Origin: Azadirachta indica
Taxonomy: Eukaryota > Streptophyta > Magnoliopsida > Sapindales > Meliaceae
DNA length: 64,000 nucleotides
Assembly: GCA_022749755.1 (NCBI GenBank)
Contig: CM040453.1
Location: 13,711,368 to 13,775,367 of the forward strand
Reading direction: 5' to 3'
Position 1 is the stretch's first letter; each line of letters opens with the position of its first letter. The translations under genes and the position numbers were made by a program. This document shows positions 48,545 through 60,860 of the stretch, one piece after another. A model generated the notes under the pieces. The model did not search any database and was not told the DNA's origin. It worked only from the letters and a program-made list of their open reading frames with translations.

Positions 48545-51500
48545 CATCATCTACATATATATATATATATATATCTATAGGTATGAATATGAATGATATT
48601 GATCATCTTTATTTTAGCACGTCAGAATTTTACTGAGATTTTTACTTATGAAATTTGGGAAGTTGATGAAATGAAAGATCTGGTGAAAATGGTGGGTACG
48701 AGAGTGCTGAAGCTGAAATTTGCTTACTAAATATGGAAACAGAATCTGTAATGGGTGTTTTTGGGTATTAATTATAAAGTAATGCAAATGTGTAATAATG
48801 GATTAGTTACTGGGTTAGTTACTAATGGAAGCGTCTGTTGTCTCTGTGATGCAGGTTTATTATGGTGACACAGTCAGATCGAGTTGGAGTGTTGTGTTTT
48901 CATGTTTTGATTTGAGTTTTGCTTTTATTATTACCAGTGTGTAATGTGGCAATGTATGCGTAAATTGTCTTAAGTTATCAATCATATAATAAAATGAGTC
49001 TCTGTTTGTGTCCAATAATCTCAATTTCTTACCAATCATCTTCAACCACAGAGTAGATTGAGCAATTTTAAAATGAAAAGCAAATTAATCTGTGAAAGAT
49101 TTGTATCAAGTACCTATTCAGAACTTGTACTTAATTCTCATAGCAATATATATATATATATATATCTCGCCTTTCTAATTGAAGAACATAAACTTGGGAA
49201 AACATCCTTGTAACCTGATGCAAATTTGTTACATCCTCCCTAAGAATACTTGAAAGGAAAGGATTTGCAATTTAAGCAAATAATGCTTATCAATTGGTCA
49301 TAATCATCTAGAAACTGTTACAGGTCTTCTGACTTGACTGTAGGCGTTTTCCATCAACAGTGCCTGAAATCAAGGGTCACAAAGACATTTTGTATGGCTT
49401 CTGTTTATTCATAAATATCCAAGTGACAGTTTGAAGTTTTTGAATTAAAGTCGGAAATTTCTCTCTTTCAGAAAATGTTAAATGATTTTTATTTCAATTT
49501 TTGAAAATTTTAATCAAACACTAACATTAAAACGTGTCATTACACTCTAGATGAATCAGCTTGAGGGAGGACCATTTGCTCCATTATTGGATGCTACGTT
49601 ATCTCCATGGATCCGGGCCGTGATTCTGAGTCGTGCTCTTTTCAAGGCCCAATATCAATTTGCATTGGATTCCTTAATCGTGAACGATATCTCCACGACA
49701 GTCACAATTTTTGAGAAGGATGAGTGGGAAAAAACCGATACCCATACCTCGAAGCCTTCTTATAGTTTCAAAAATTATTTATTACATCTAATCGTTAGCT
49801 ATAAATTAACAGAAAAGTTTGACTTTTAAAAGTAAAATAGTAATCTCACTGACATAATCTCACTGACACATATACAGTAAATTTCTATTTTTAATTTCTT
49901 GTCTTGATATTTATCATCTTTTTTCTATCTTCTCTCCTTCATCTATCTTCTTCATGTACAAATTTTTTTTTTTTTCTTCTTTTTTATCCTTTTTTTTTTG
50001 TCTCCTTCATATGTGTTCTTGATGTACAATATTATTTTTTCCTTTTTGTCACCCTTTTTCCGTCTTCTTCGTTTGTCTTCTTCAATTTTTTCCTTCATTT
50101 TTTCATTTTTTTTTTACAGATTCTCTAACCAAATGAAAAACTTGAACTAATGAAATAAATTCAAAATTAAAAAATTTGGAATCAAAAGAAAACCCAAAAT
50201 CATAATAAAATAAAAAAAATTATAAACAAAATGAAAGAAAATTTGAACCAAATGAGATAAAATCCAAAAGATGAGTGTGGTGAGGTTGGCGGAGGAAGGT
50301 GGCAACGTTGCAAGAGGCGACAGTGGGGTTGGGGCGAAGTTGCAAGAGGCCTACGGCGATGCTAAAGAAGGGGCCTGCAGTGGGGTTGTTGTGAGGTTGC
50401 AAGTAGGGTTAGCAACGGGTCAGGGATTATTGAAGTCGTGGGGCTGGCTCACTTTGCTTTTAAATTTAGAATTTAAAAGTATATATAATTATTTAATTTT
50501 ACAATTGTTTAATAGAACTAACTTTCGTACGAATTTTAAAAAATATTAAATTTATTAATTTGAATGCATATTTAAAGTATTTAATAAAAATTAGTTTTTA
50601 CAATTATCAAATTTTCAATTTATTATTAAAAATATATCATTAATTTTTAATTTTTCATCAAATCTCATAATATAAATCAAAATTATTATATCTTTTCAAT
50701 AATAATAAATTAATTTTTCATATAAAAGATTACCATTTCACATATTATAAAAATAATATAAAAAATTAAATATCTTATTGAGATAATTTATATAAAATAT
50801 TATAGTTAATAAAATTTTTGTTAGAATAAAATATTAAATTTGATTAATATAGTTTTTATATTTTTTTATTAACATATATAAATAGAAAAAATAAATAAGT
50901 ATAATAGTAAATTATAATCTAATTTTTAATAGAATTGATAATGGTAAAGAAAATATATTAAATTAATGTTGTACTTTTTATTTTTTGATAATATTATAAA
51001 AATGACTCAATTGATTAAATTAGAAAAGTGTAAACTTTTTTGAAGGACTTGATTGATAAAATTAAAAAATATAAAACTTGTATAATTATTTTTTAAATAT
51101 TATAGATATAATTATAATTTTACAAAGCAAATTTGCAATATTTTTGGGGAATCCAGACGTGTCGGGAAAAGAGGGGTATCCTTTGGAGGACTAGATTGAT
51201 AAATTGAAAAATTATAAAATTTATATAATTATTTATTAAATATTATGGATATAATTATAATTTTACAACGCAAATTTGAAATATTTTTGGGGAATCAGAC
51301 GGGTCGGGAAAAGACGGGCATACCGTCCCCAACCCGGTTTCAAATTGGGGACAAAAAATTATTCTCAAACCCGACTCGATTCGATTTTTTGAAAATTCAT
51401 CCCTAATTCTCGACTTGAACGAGTCAGTCCCTATAGGCCTCGCCCTTACGGAGATTTTTGCAATCCTTAACTGCAAGAGGCGGTTGTGGGTGTTATAAAA

Positions 51501-52380
51501 TATATTAGGGTTGGGTTTTAGTATTTATATTTTATAGTTCAAAAAATATTGGGATAAATATAAAATGAAATAAAAAATTTCGGATGAATCTTATCTTTAT
51601 CTAAAATAAAAAATATTTATTTTAATTTATATATAATTATATTTATTTGGAGCCCACTGCCTATTCATTAGGACTCGTAAATTTTATAAAATGAGATGTG
51701 TATAGATGTTTTACTAATTTCAGTAATTTTTCGTTAATTAAATGTAACGAATAATTTTTGAAACTATATGAAGTCTTGGGATATTAAACCAAACCTGATT
51801 ATGGTATCGGCCTTTTTCCCATGGTGATCCTTCGAAGGTGGATAGCTTAGCTTTACTTAACCCATAAAACTTTCTTAACAATACTACACTTATAATTTCT
51901 GTATTTGAATATAAAATTTATACTTCAGACAATATTACAAATAAAGTGACACTATTATATAGCGATATGTATTAAATAGTTATTTTTCTTATTATTTATC
52001 TAAACAATTTAGAGTAAGCTAATTTTTTGATCTAACGGTTGAAAAAATTCCAAATAATTATAAAGGGTAAATCTTATAAGATATGTGTACATAAGGTTTT
52101 ATGATCAAAGACTCAGTCTTCACAATCAAATATTAAATCAAACAGACAATACTCCAAATGTACTTATTATAAGAACTAAGATCTACTATGATGATAGTGA
52201 TGCCTTCAATTGTCACATTAATACTTGTTCAGAGTAAATGATACCAAAATTCAACGGTATTGAACGGGCTAAATAATCAATTTATCAATGTATATATATT
52301 TTAAAAAATTTAAATTAACATAAAAAATAAATAAAATTTATATCTAATTAGTGAGTGTGTTGATTACAATTAAAAGAAGA
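48545..52380. other. Gene-poor region after dehydrin
   Basis: The dehydrin 3' UTR, including a TA repeat at about 48556-48574, takes the first few hundred bases. A TA repeat lies near 49,147-49,165. The stretch 49,905-50,120 is a T/C-rich low-complexity tract, followed at 50,270-50,440 by a G-rich block with repeated GTTGCAAGAGGC-like words. From 50,460 to 51,040 it is plain AT-rich DNA. A GC-richer patch at 51,290-51,480 (GGGTCGGG..CCCGACTCG words) resembles the end of a degraded hAT-like transposon. No gene was accepted. Confidence 0.5.
51042..51327. repeat. 143-bp tandem duplication
   Basis: Copies at about 51042-51184 and 51185-51327 share GGACT..GATTGATAAA, the TAATTATAATTTTACAA block, and TTTTTGGGGAATC..CAGACG.GTCGGGAAAAGA. 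Divergence is modest. Confidence 0.8.
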
Positions 52381-52387
52381 GAATAAG

Positions 52388-52809
52388 TGTCCGTTTGGTT
52401 TGCCTTTTTCATTAGCCAAAAGGGTTTTTTTAATGATAAAATCTCTTTTCAAATTTTTTAATGTCGTTTAGTTGACAATGAAAAAGAGTTTTTAAGAATT
52501 AAAAAAGTTATTTTTCTTCTATTGGAAAAAGTCCAAAATTTGAGCTTTTGGTAGTAGAACTTCTCTAACTTTTTTAAAAAGTAAAATTGTCTAAAATACC
52601 CTTACTTTATTTTTAAAATTTTAAGTTATTTCTTTAAAATAAAACATTAAAAATTTGTCTATTAAAGTAATTATTCAAATTTTCTCAAAAGTCATTTGTA
52701 ACAACCAAACGATTAATAAACTTTTGTTAAAAACTCTACTCATAAAAGTTTTACGGGTAAAAGCTCTACTTTAAAAAGTTCTATTTGAAAAGTTATACCA
52801 AACGGACCC
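52388..52809. mobile_element. MITE with GTCCGTTTGGT terminal inverted repeats
   Basis: The left end TGTCCGTTTGGT (52388-52399) and right end ACCAAACGGACCC (52797-52809) are inverted repeats about 422 bases apart. Both ends are flanked by TAAG (52384-52387 and 52810-52813), a possible target-site duplication. The interior is AT-rich and non-coding. Terminal words of this kind are common in plant non-autonomous DNA transposons; the superfamily is not certain. Confidence 0.6.
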
Positions 52810-53753
52810 TAAGTCATCACAAACGTATCAAATTAAAGGAAACAAACCGGTTTAGATTAATTAATTACATTTATTGGGCCAATATTAATCCATATGTGAA
52901 ACCAAACAATATTTAAGTAACTAATAATAAAAAATAATTAAGCACAAATTAATCCTACCAAGAAGAAAGCAACATCAAGTTTAAATATTTTAATTAATTA
53001 ATTAATTAACTTTAAATATATATTTAATTTCTATGACCAAGTAAAGTGTGTTATTACTATAATAATTGTTGATTAATTTTAAATGAAATACACATCCATC
53101 TAATTATACGGACATAAATTCCTGATTTTGGTTTTGGTTTATTGTAAGTACAGCCGTAAGTGTACTTGATATTAAATATTTATAATGTATTTATTTATTA
53201 AATTGATGGGTTGAACAAAAAATTACGAGACAACAAATGCTACAAACACATTGGTTGCATTTTTTTTTTTTTCATCAAATATCAAACATTTGTGATCATC
53301 ACAAATTAACCCAATATAAAAGGATGTATTGCCCGTCACTTTCCATAAGTTTTAGACAGCAAAATCAGACTTTTCTGATAATTAATTAATTAATTAGTTT
53401 TATCAGAAGTTACAAATTTTATAAAAAAAAAAAATAGAGAATTTGTGAACAACAAATTAAAATACTACTAACATGAGATTGAACAATCATATAAAAACTG
53501 GAAAAAAAAATTGAGACGTTAAAAAGTGAAGGGCGTAATTAAGTTATTTTTAAAATTAATAAGATGTTATAAGAAAATTTTTTAATTTTAATATAATTTT
53601 AACAGGGTAAAATAAAGAAAAAGAATTTTAAAAAGACTTTGAAAGAATAGTAATAACATCACTTTTAATTTACCACACAAAAAAAATATATTATTAAGAA
53701 AATTTTCCATTTCCGTCTTGGTGAGTTGCATGGATATTAATTAAGAAATATAG

Positions 53754-54866
53754 GACGCGTTTGGTGTGTTAATCTGGACTATATAAAATAGATAAACTCA
53801 TAAAACTTTTATTAACCCAGTTTTCGATGAAAATTAAAAAAACTCTTTAAACTATAATAAATATAAAATTAATGCAGTTTTAGACATTATTTTTTCTGAG
53901 CTGCACTCAATTTTAATTTTTTACATTATTTTTTATCTTTTTTCTTATTATTTAAATAATAAACTATCTTTTCTACTCTTTTTTTATTTAAGAGTTGACA
54001 TAATATGATTGGATATATATTTTGTTTAGAACTAAACTGAATCAAAAATTTCAAATTTTTATTTTTAGACCCAAAATTGGACTAAACGTAAACTAGAATA
54101 AAACATAATACATGCAAAATAAAATTAAACCGAACTGAACCTACCAATTTCAATTTGATTCTGTTTGGTTTTTATTTTTATATTTTGGTTTTACCTTCTC
54201 AAAATGACTTCATTTTTATGCTAGAATATATAAAAAATATTTTTTGATCTGATCTTAAGTTTTTTATGATAATAATGAAACCAAACCGAAAATTTTAAAT
54301 TTTTAAAAACAAGAACTAACCCCAAACTAGATATCATACATGCCCGGATCAAACTCATCAATTCTACTTAGGTTCAATTTGATTTTTTAGCTTCAAATTT
54401 TTTTGCTCAACTCTAATAGAGAACCAACAAAAATAACCCTAAAATAGAATTAGAATAATTTTTTTATTCTTTAACAAAGATTTGTAATTTCAAAACTAGA
54501 TCCAAAAAATTTGGTAATTGGTTTTCAAGTTCATTGATAGCCCACTTTATTCACAGATAATATTCTAATATATATTAACAATGGTTTAATGAATTTTAAT
54601 AAATATCTAAATATTAAATAAAATTGTTATAAAAATTTTTATTTGTAATAAGAAAACAAAGAAAATATTGTGCAGAATTAAAATTGAATACTTCTTAGAG
54701 AAATATCCCACCCTCTAGTGGATTTTTTTTAATGTTTGGAGTGTATTAATTTTATATTTATTATAGTTTAATTTTTTTTTAATTTTCACTAAATATTACA
54801 TAAATAAAAATTTGGCCGGTCTATCCATTTTATGCAGTGGAGACCAACGCACCAAACGCCCCCCAT
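53754..54866. mobile_element. Possible non-autonomous element with GCGTTTGGTG ends
   Basis: The left end GGACGCGTTTGGTGTGTT (53753-53770) and the complement of the right end (GGCGTTTGGTGCGTTGG, 54844-54860) match over about 15 bases in opposite orientation. The interior is AT-rich, with repeated AAACCGAA/GGTTTGG-like words and no coding frame. No convincing target-site duplication was found, so the limits are provisional. Confidence 0.4.
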
Positions 54867-54869
54867 ACT

Positions 54870-57600
54870 GGATTATATTCTACCAAACTACACAATTTAA
54901 TATTATTTGTTTATTTATTTATACATTTTGATAGCATTTACAATCCCATGAACCATCCTTCTGCCGCCATTAATTGTTTACATTAATTTCCAGTTTTCAC
55001 TTGCTGTCTACACTAAGATTTCCAACTGGCTCCAAATTTCCACCATTTTTATATACATACATGTCTCATATTACATATTCATATGATATGTGCAATATCT
55101 TTTCTCAACAAAGGGGTATTTACCCACATTTTAGTAAGAACCCTCACACTTGTGAAAAGAGTCATGTGATAGAGAGAACTCGAACACATTCTCTCCTTAC
55201 CATTCAGATTTGGGCTTAAATTTATTTACAATTACGATTTATTTTCATATTATTATATACTTATATATTTAGAGCCCGTTTCAAATGGTTATCGAAAAAG
55301 ATAACAATAATTTTGAGTAGTGAAAAGCCATTTTAGTTATGTAAAATCTTTTCAAAATTACTTTTGACCAAATCACCTAAAAAAATATTTTTTAAAATCT
55401 CATTATGAAAAATAGTTTTATTTTTAAATATAATATTAAATACATCAATTTAAAATTTTAATAGCCTAAAATTAGCTCAAAAAGACTTATTAAACTTCAA
55501 CTTTAATTATAAAATAAAAATTATTAAAACCTAAATAATTTTTTTCTTTTTATTATTTTTCAGTCTTTTCTATTTAACGCTATAGCATATATACAAACAC
55601 TTATTTAAAATTAATTTTCATTTATATATTTAACGATTTTAATCATTTGTATTATAACAATATTTTAACAACAATAAATTACCAAATATATGTAAGTTGC
55701 TTTTAAAATTTACAATAGTACCTTCAAATATAAAATTTATCAAATATTTAATTAATTCTCATTGTAGTATATTATTTCTTCAACATAGTAGAAACAAATT
55801 ATTTTATGAAATCTGTAGCCCTCCCAAACTATCCATTTGATCATAAAAGAATTAATGATATATATATATATATATAATTAAAAGTTTAAAATTGGTGGTA
55901 TAATTTTATTAGTATTATTTTAAAAAGATTTTCTATTTGGAGTTTGTGTGTTGTGGGAAATGAATGAATACACTTTCAGAAGTTGTAGCATAAAGATTTG
56001 AAAGAATCTGAAATGTGAAATTTAAATTAGTGAACATTTTAAAATAATAATAATAATAATATGTGATTCTTTCATGAAGCTTTGTAACATTTCAATATAC
56101 CCATTTTTGTCCATTGTGGTTCTTCACTATCTTAGTTCCTTTTCTTCACAAGAAATCCGTTTATACCTTGTAGTTTCATTTTCTTTCTTTGTTATTATCT
56201 TACTTCAAGAATATGATTTCAAATCTATTATTAATTTAAAAGCTAATGACAAAACAACCCCTCATCGTTTTCTGTAAAAGTTCAATCTATCTTCCAATAA
56301 TCCAATCTATATTAATATATAAAATTAAATGGTTTATTTGGAATGTAAATTCCATATAATTATTAAATAGGGCGAAAATTAATAATTGCGAACTGTATAA
56401 GGTTGAGAACAAAAAATTAATCGATCAAAATTTAATTTCAATGTGTCTCAAATTTTTCCTCACAACTCTTAAGACAAATCAGAAAGAAAAATAATTATAA
56501 GAGAAATTTTATGATTCCGAAAAAGAAAACAGACAAAAATAATACTATAAAAGTGGTTGTGCTAGAGAACATGTAGTGATGTAGAAAGTAGAATTATAGA
56601 TGTTTATAGGTAGTTAATACGTGAATTTTTGGACTCCCTTTTGTCCCGAATTGATATTAATTTCTTGTAATTATAAACTTTGTTTGGAATTTCCTATAAG
56701 CTGTTTTATCATTTTTGTTGATTTTAATTATCTACACAAAGACATACAATATGTTAAAATTTCTGTTTCGTAATATCTGATTTTTTTTTTTAAGTTAAAA
56801 AAAAAAACATAAAAAGTTCAAATGATATTTTAAAATTGAGTGACGGACAAATTAAACGGAGCTTATAATGATTTAAGCAACTCCTCGGGCCACAAAATCT
56901 TTTAGAGTATACTTTATAATTGTTTTGCAAAGTCTGAAATATTTTTCTTGACATATGAACGTTGCTCGATCGGCACAAGTCCAGTTGCATAAGCAACGGA
57001 AACAAATGAAGCTGAAAAGCGCCAATCAGAAGCAATAAAAAAAGCAATAATCGTGTTAGGAAAGCAACTTCTGACGACCAAGTGCTTTTCCGACTAGTGT
57101 AAACTCTGAATAGTTGGCCCCGTAAATGATTATTATGATTACTCTATTCAGCATATTCACACAAACAAAAGTGATATTATTTTTTATAAAACACACGCAG
57201 AAAAGCCCTTCCGGAGACCATTATCACATAGAAATCGAGCATATCAAAGAGTATGTCCAATGATTCGCTCTTTGTATCAATAAAATATTATGCTTAGTTG
57301 TATACTTTATTACTAGAACAATAAATTTGGTTTGTTTTGTGTAATATAATCAAATCCTGAAAGTGACTTTGCAGAAACAACCCCGGAAAAAAACTTCAGG
57401 ATTTCTTTAACCTTTCACAACCGTGTATTCCAAGTCTTATACTCAGGACGCCGAATAGAACAAGTCTTCATTGTTTTTAACACCACCACGTGGCGATCTT
57501 CCATTAGAGCCGGCCTCTCTTCTCCTTACTTAATATACACCTTTCCAACCTGATTCTTCACTTCTCTATTTTCTCTCCATTTTCATGGCACCAAATTGAA
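54870..57600. other. AT-rich spacer and promoter of VAPYRIN-like gene
   Basis: No gene is recognisable up to 57,600. TA repeats lie near 55,858-55,875 and a TAA run near 56,046-56,060. Closer to the VAPYRIN-like gene the DNA becomes less AT-rich, with a CACGTGGC G-box at about 57,486-57,493 and a TTAATATAC TATA-like sequence near 57,528-57,538. Confidence 0.5.
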
Positions 57601-57657
57601 CCTGAAAGTGTCTGAAACCCGGCAAACATTTCTATTTTCCCGGAAAATTGAGAGAAA

Positions 57658-59289
57658 ATGGATAGGCTTATAAGTTTAGAGCCGTCGAATCTTGTTGCTA
57701 TTCGTATTGAACCGGGGCAGAAATGTTCGGGTGAGCTCACACTTCGGAATGTTATGTACACTATGCCGGTTGCTTTCAGGATTCAGCCGATGAACAAGAC
57801 TCGTTATACAGTGAAGCCGCAATCAGGAATCATATCGCCGTTGGCGACACTGACGGTTGAGATTGTGTATCATCTTCCACCAGGGTCAAATCTTCCTGAT
57901 TTTTTTCCTCACTCTGATGACGCTTTTCTTCTGCATAGCGTTGTTGTTCCTGGAGCAGCCATTAAAGATGCTACGTCGACGTTGGATTCGGTGCCGAATG
58001 ACTGGTTTACAACAAGGAAGAAGCAAGTGTTCATTGATAGTGGAATTAAGATCATGTTTGTTGGCTCGCCTGTTTTGGTTCAGCTTGTTATGGACGGTTC
58101 GATGGATGAGATTAGAGAAGTTCTTGAACGCAGCGATCCGGCTTGGAATCCGTCCGATTCTGTTGATTCACAGGGACAAACTTTACTTCATATTGCTATT
58201 GCTCAAAGCAGGCCTGATATTGTTCAACTCCTGCTTGAATTTGAGCCGGATGTCGAGTCTCAAAGCCGGTCTGGGTGCAGTCCTCTGGAGGCTGCGGCAG
58301 CTGCCGGTGAAGTGCTGATTGTTGAGCTCCTCTTGGCAAGAAAAGCCAACACAGAACGATCAGAAGCCTCAACTTGGGGGCCAATTCACTTGGCCCTGGG
58401 AGGAGGCCATTTAGAAGTGCTGAAGCTTCTGTTAGTAAAGGGAGCCGACGTTAATGCCCTAACAAAAGACGGCAACACAGCGCTGCATCTCGCTGTTGAA
58501 GAGAGGAGAAGAGACTGCGCAAGGCTGCTGTTAGCTAACGGCGCAAAGCCTGATATTCGAAATACAAGAGACGGCGACACGCCGTTGCATATTGCTGCTG
58601 GTATAGGCGATGAACACATGGTGAAACTGTTATTGCAAAAGGGAGCGAACAAATATATCCGCAACAAAAGTGGCAAAACTGCCTACGAAGTCGCCGCTGA
58701 CTACGGCCACTCCCGTCTCTACGATGCGTTAAAGCTGGGTGACAGTCTCTGTCTTGCCGCTCGGAAAGGAGAGGTGAGAACAATCCAGAGGCTGATAGAA
58801 ACCGGCGCCGCAATCAACGGAAGAGACCAGCATGGATGGACTGCACTTCACAGAGCTTCATTTAAGGGAAAGATTGAGGTAGTGAGGATGATGATAGATA
58901 AAGGAATAGACATCGACGCCAAGGATGAAGATGGTTACACAGCTTTACATTGCGCAGTGGAATCCGGGCACACAGATGTCACAGAATTATTGGTGAAGAA
59001 AGGAGCGGATGTTGAAGCAAGAACAAGCAAGGGGGTAACTCCATTACAGATAGCCGAATCTCTGCACTACGCAGGAATCTCCAGGATACTAATCCATGGG
59101 GGCGCAACAAGAGATGGAATTCAACACATGAATAACAAAATGGGTTCAGTTTCGAATATCGCATTTGGAAATGGAAAGCTAGGAAAAGATCAAGTAACAG
59201 ATAGTAACGGGACGATGAGGAAGAAGCCGCCGAGGGCAAGAGTGATGCGTAGCAGCTTTGATCGATCGTTGCCATTGACAGTTGTTTAG
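57658..59289 (+). CDS. VAPYRIN-like protein (MSP domain plus ankyrin repeats)
   Basis: Single-exon gene of 543 aa. The N-terminal MSP/VAP domain (about 1-137) begins [20 protein letters not shown] and has the usual beta-sandwich pattern, with [14 protein letters not shown]. It is followed by nine or ten ankyrin repeats (about 141-490), with consensus blocks such as [36 protein letters not shown] and [13 protein letters not shown]. The tail is basic and Ser-rich. This architecture is that of VAPYRIN, needed for intracellular arbuscular mycorrhiza and rhizobial infection, and of its paralogue clade. The N-terminal wording looks closer to the paralogue (VPY-like) than to the symbiotic VAPYRIN itself, so a symbiosis role should not be assumed. 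Likely peripheral on small endomembrane bodies through VAP-type contacts (inferred). Confidence 0.9.
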   Translation: MDRLISLEPSNLVAIRIEPGQKCSGELTLRNVMYTMPVAFRIQPMNKTRYTVKPQSGIISPLATLTVEIVYHLPPGSNLPDFFPHSDDAFLLHSVVVPGAAIKDATSTLDSVPNDWFTTRKKQVFIDSGIKIMFVGSPVLVQLVMDGSMDEIREVLERSDPAWNPSDSVDSQGQTLLHIAIAQSRPDIVQLLLEFEPDVESQSRSGCSPLEAAAAAGEVLIVELLLARKANTERSEASTWGPIHLALGGGHLEVLKLLLVKGADVNALTKDGNTALHLAVEERRRDCARLLLANGAKPDIRNTRDGDTPLHIAAGIGDEHMVKLLLQKGANKYIRNKSGKTAYEVAADYGHSRLYDALKLGDSLCLAARKGEVRTIQRLIETGAAINGRDQHGWTALHRASFKGKIEVVRMMIDKGIDIDAKDEDGYTALHCAVESGHTDVTELLVKKGADVEARTSKGVTPLQIAESLHYAGISRILIHGGATRDGIQHMNNKMGSVSNIAFGNGKLGKDQVTDSNGTMRKKPPRARVMRSSFDRSLPLTVV

Positions 59290-60594
59290 ATCATACAGGG
59301 AGTCTTTTTGCTTCTTCGTTCACACAAAGTTTAGAACAAAAATTGATTCTTTTTTCGTTTTGAATTAAAACTTGAGAGAGGTTGGAGAAGTTGTAGATCA
59401 TCATTAACTGCATTTTATATATATATATATGTTCAATATTCTCTATACATACAAGTCATCATTTTATGTTCTTCAGAAAATTGATCTGTATGATATTGTT
59501 GCTTTGTGGGATTTATTGAAGATGTCTCAATATATGTTCAATAAAATTGTATTTAGTGTTGATGGAAAGTCCAACATTAAAGTGATTTAATTATTATTAT
59601 TTTGTAGAATTTATGGGAATGTCATTTACCAACAAATTAAGCTATGATAAATCTTTAAATTTGTCGTTACATCATGACTTTATAGAAAAGCTTAAGTAAG
59701 TCCATTTTAATAAAACTCTAATAAAGGTATATTACTTGTTATAAACTTTTACTCTTATTATCATTATAACTTTTATGATTAGTAAAGTTAAAGTGAATGT
59801 GTACACTAAAATTTATTAAATAAACATATCAATAACCATATATTCTCGTCTCGTCTAAAATTTTCTCTAACTTAAAACAAATAAATATTGGTATGATTTC
59901 TATTTGTACAAATTAATATGATAATATTGATTCATAATATCCTCATCCCATCTAAAACTTTCTCTAATTTTAAACAAGTAAATATTAACAATGATAAAAA
60001 CATTTGTATAAATTTTATTTGTACAAATCAAAATAACAATATTGGATCATTATTATATATCTTATATTTTACACAAACAAAGAAAATTACTAGAGTAGTG
60101 TAAAAAAAAAAAAAGGTAAAACATATCGGACTACTAGTGCCAACATATCCGTTTTCTCTCTTTATGTATATTGGATGTCCGTAGATGATTCATCAGTTTA
60201 GGAGTGAAGCTAAAAATGGAAAGTTTAGGGGTCAAAGTATAAAAGACACAAAGTTGATATGCCAAACGTGTAAAATAGTTTATAATTAAGGGACAAAAAT
60301 TACTTATTTTCTAAAGTTCTTTTTTTTTTTTTTCGAAAGAAACTTATTTTCTAAAGATGAAGGGATAAAATGTTAAAAGATAAGTTGATAGGACAAATTA
60401 TTAGAAACAATTTCTAAATCAAGGATTAAATTTCAAAGCTAACAAGACCAAAAATAAATAAATATATTTTATGGGCTAAAATTGTAAATAAATACGTTTT
60501 ATAAAAAATTTAAAATGTGATTTTTGAAATTAAAACTCTTTTGTAGTAAAGTGTTTTAAAGACACATTATTAAAATAATCCTATTAATTTTATA
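59290..60594. other. 3' flank of VAPYRIN-like gene
   Basis: The first 250 bases are likely 3' UTR and include a short TA run near 59,416. The rest is AT-rich, with a diverged repeat of CTCATCCCATCTAAAACTTTCTCTAA-like sequence around 59,845-59,975 (two copies, the first reading TCTCGTCTCGTC). No gene was seen. Confidence 0.5.
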
Positions 60595-60853
60595 CGGGGA
60601 GAATGCCCATTACTCCCTTACTTTTTGAGTTAATGCTCTATTACCTCCTTATATTTTTTTTAATATTTCATCATTTCTTTGAATTTCGATTTTGTCCTTT
60701 AATATTTCAAATATTTTTGATTTTACTATTTTATAAACCAATTAAACTGAAAGGTAAAATAAAAAAAAAGAATTAAAAAGGTGATGGGGTATTAAAAAAA
60801 TATAGGGAAAATAGAGTATTGACTTAAAAGTAGTAGGTAATGGAGATTCTCTC
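60595..60853. mobile_element. MITE with ~80-bp terminal inverted repeats
   Basis: The left arm (about 60596-60676: GGGGAGAATG..ATTACTCCCTTACTTTTTGAGTTAATGC) is mirrored by the right arm (about 60776-60853: AATAGAGTATTGACTTAAAAGTAGTAGGTAATGGAGATTCTCTC) with roughly 80-85% match by eye. Both sides are flanked by TTTTATA (60588-60594 and 60854-60860), a likely target-site duplication of 7 or more bases. Long terminal repeats suggest a Mutator-like non-autonomous element. No coding capacity. Confidence 0.7.
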
Positions 60854-60860
60854 TTTTATA

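Noticed and set aside
48065..48550. 161-codon minus-strand frame rich in Leu and Val, opposite the dehydrin
   Set aside because: It is the antisense of the Lys/Glu/His-rich dehydrin codons; the sense frame has the full KS-dehydrin layout, TATA box and promoter motifs.
49551..49829. 92-codon plus-strand frame
   Set aside because: No recognisable domain, no promoter or splice context, ends in AT-rich DNA; a decayed coding fragment is possible but cannot be supported.
49904..50128. 74-codon plus-strand frame, Phe/Ser/Leu-rich
   Set aside because: Produced by a T/C-rich low-complexity tract.
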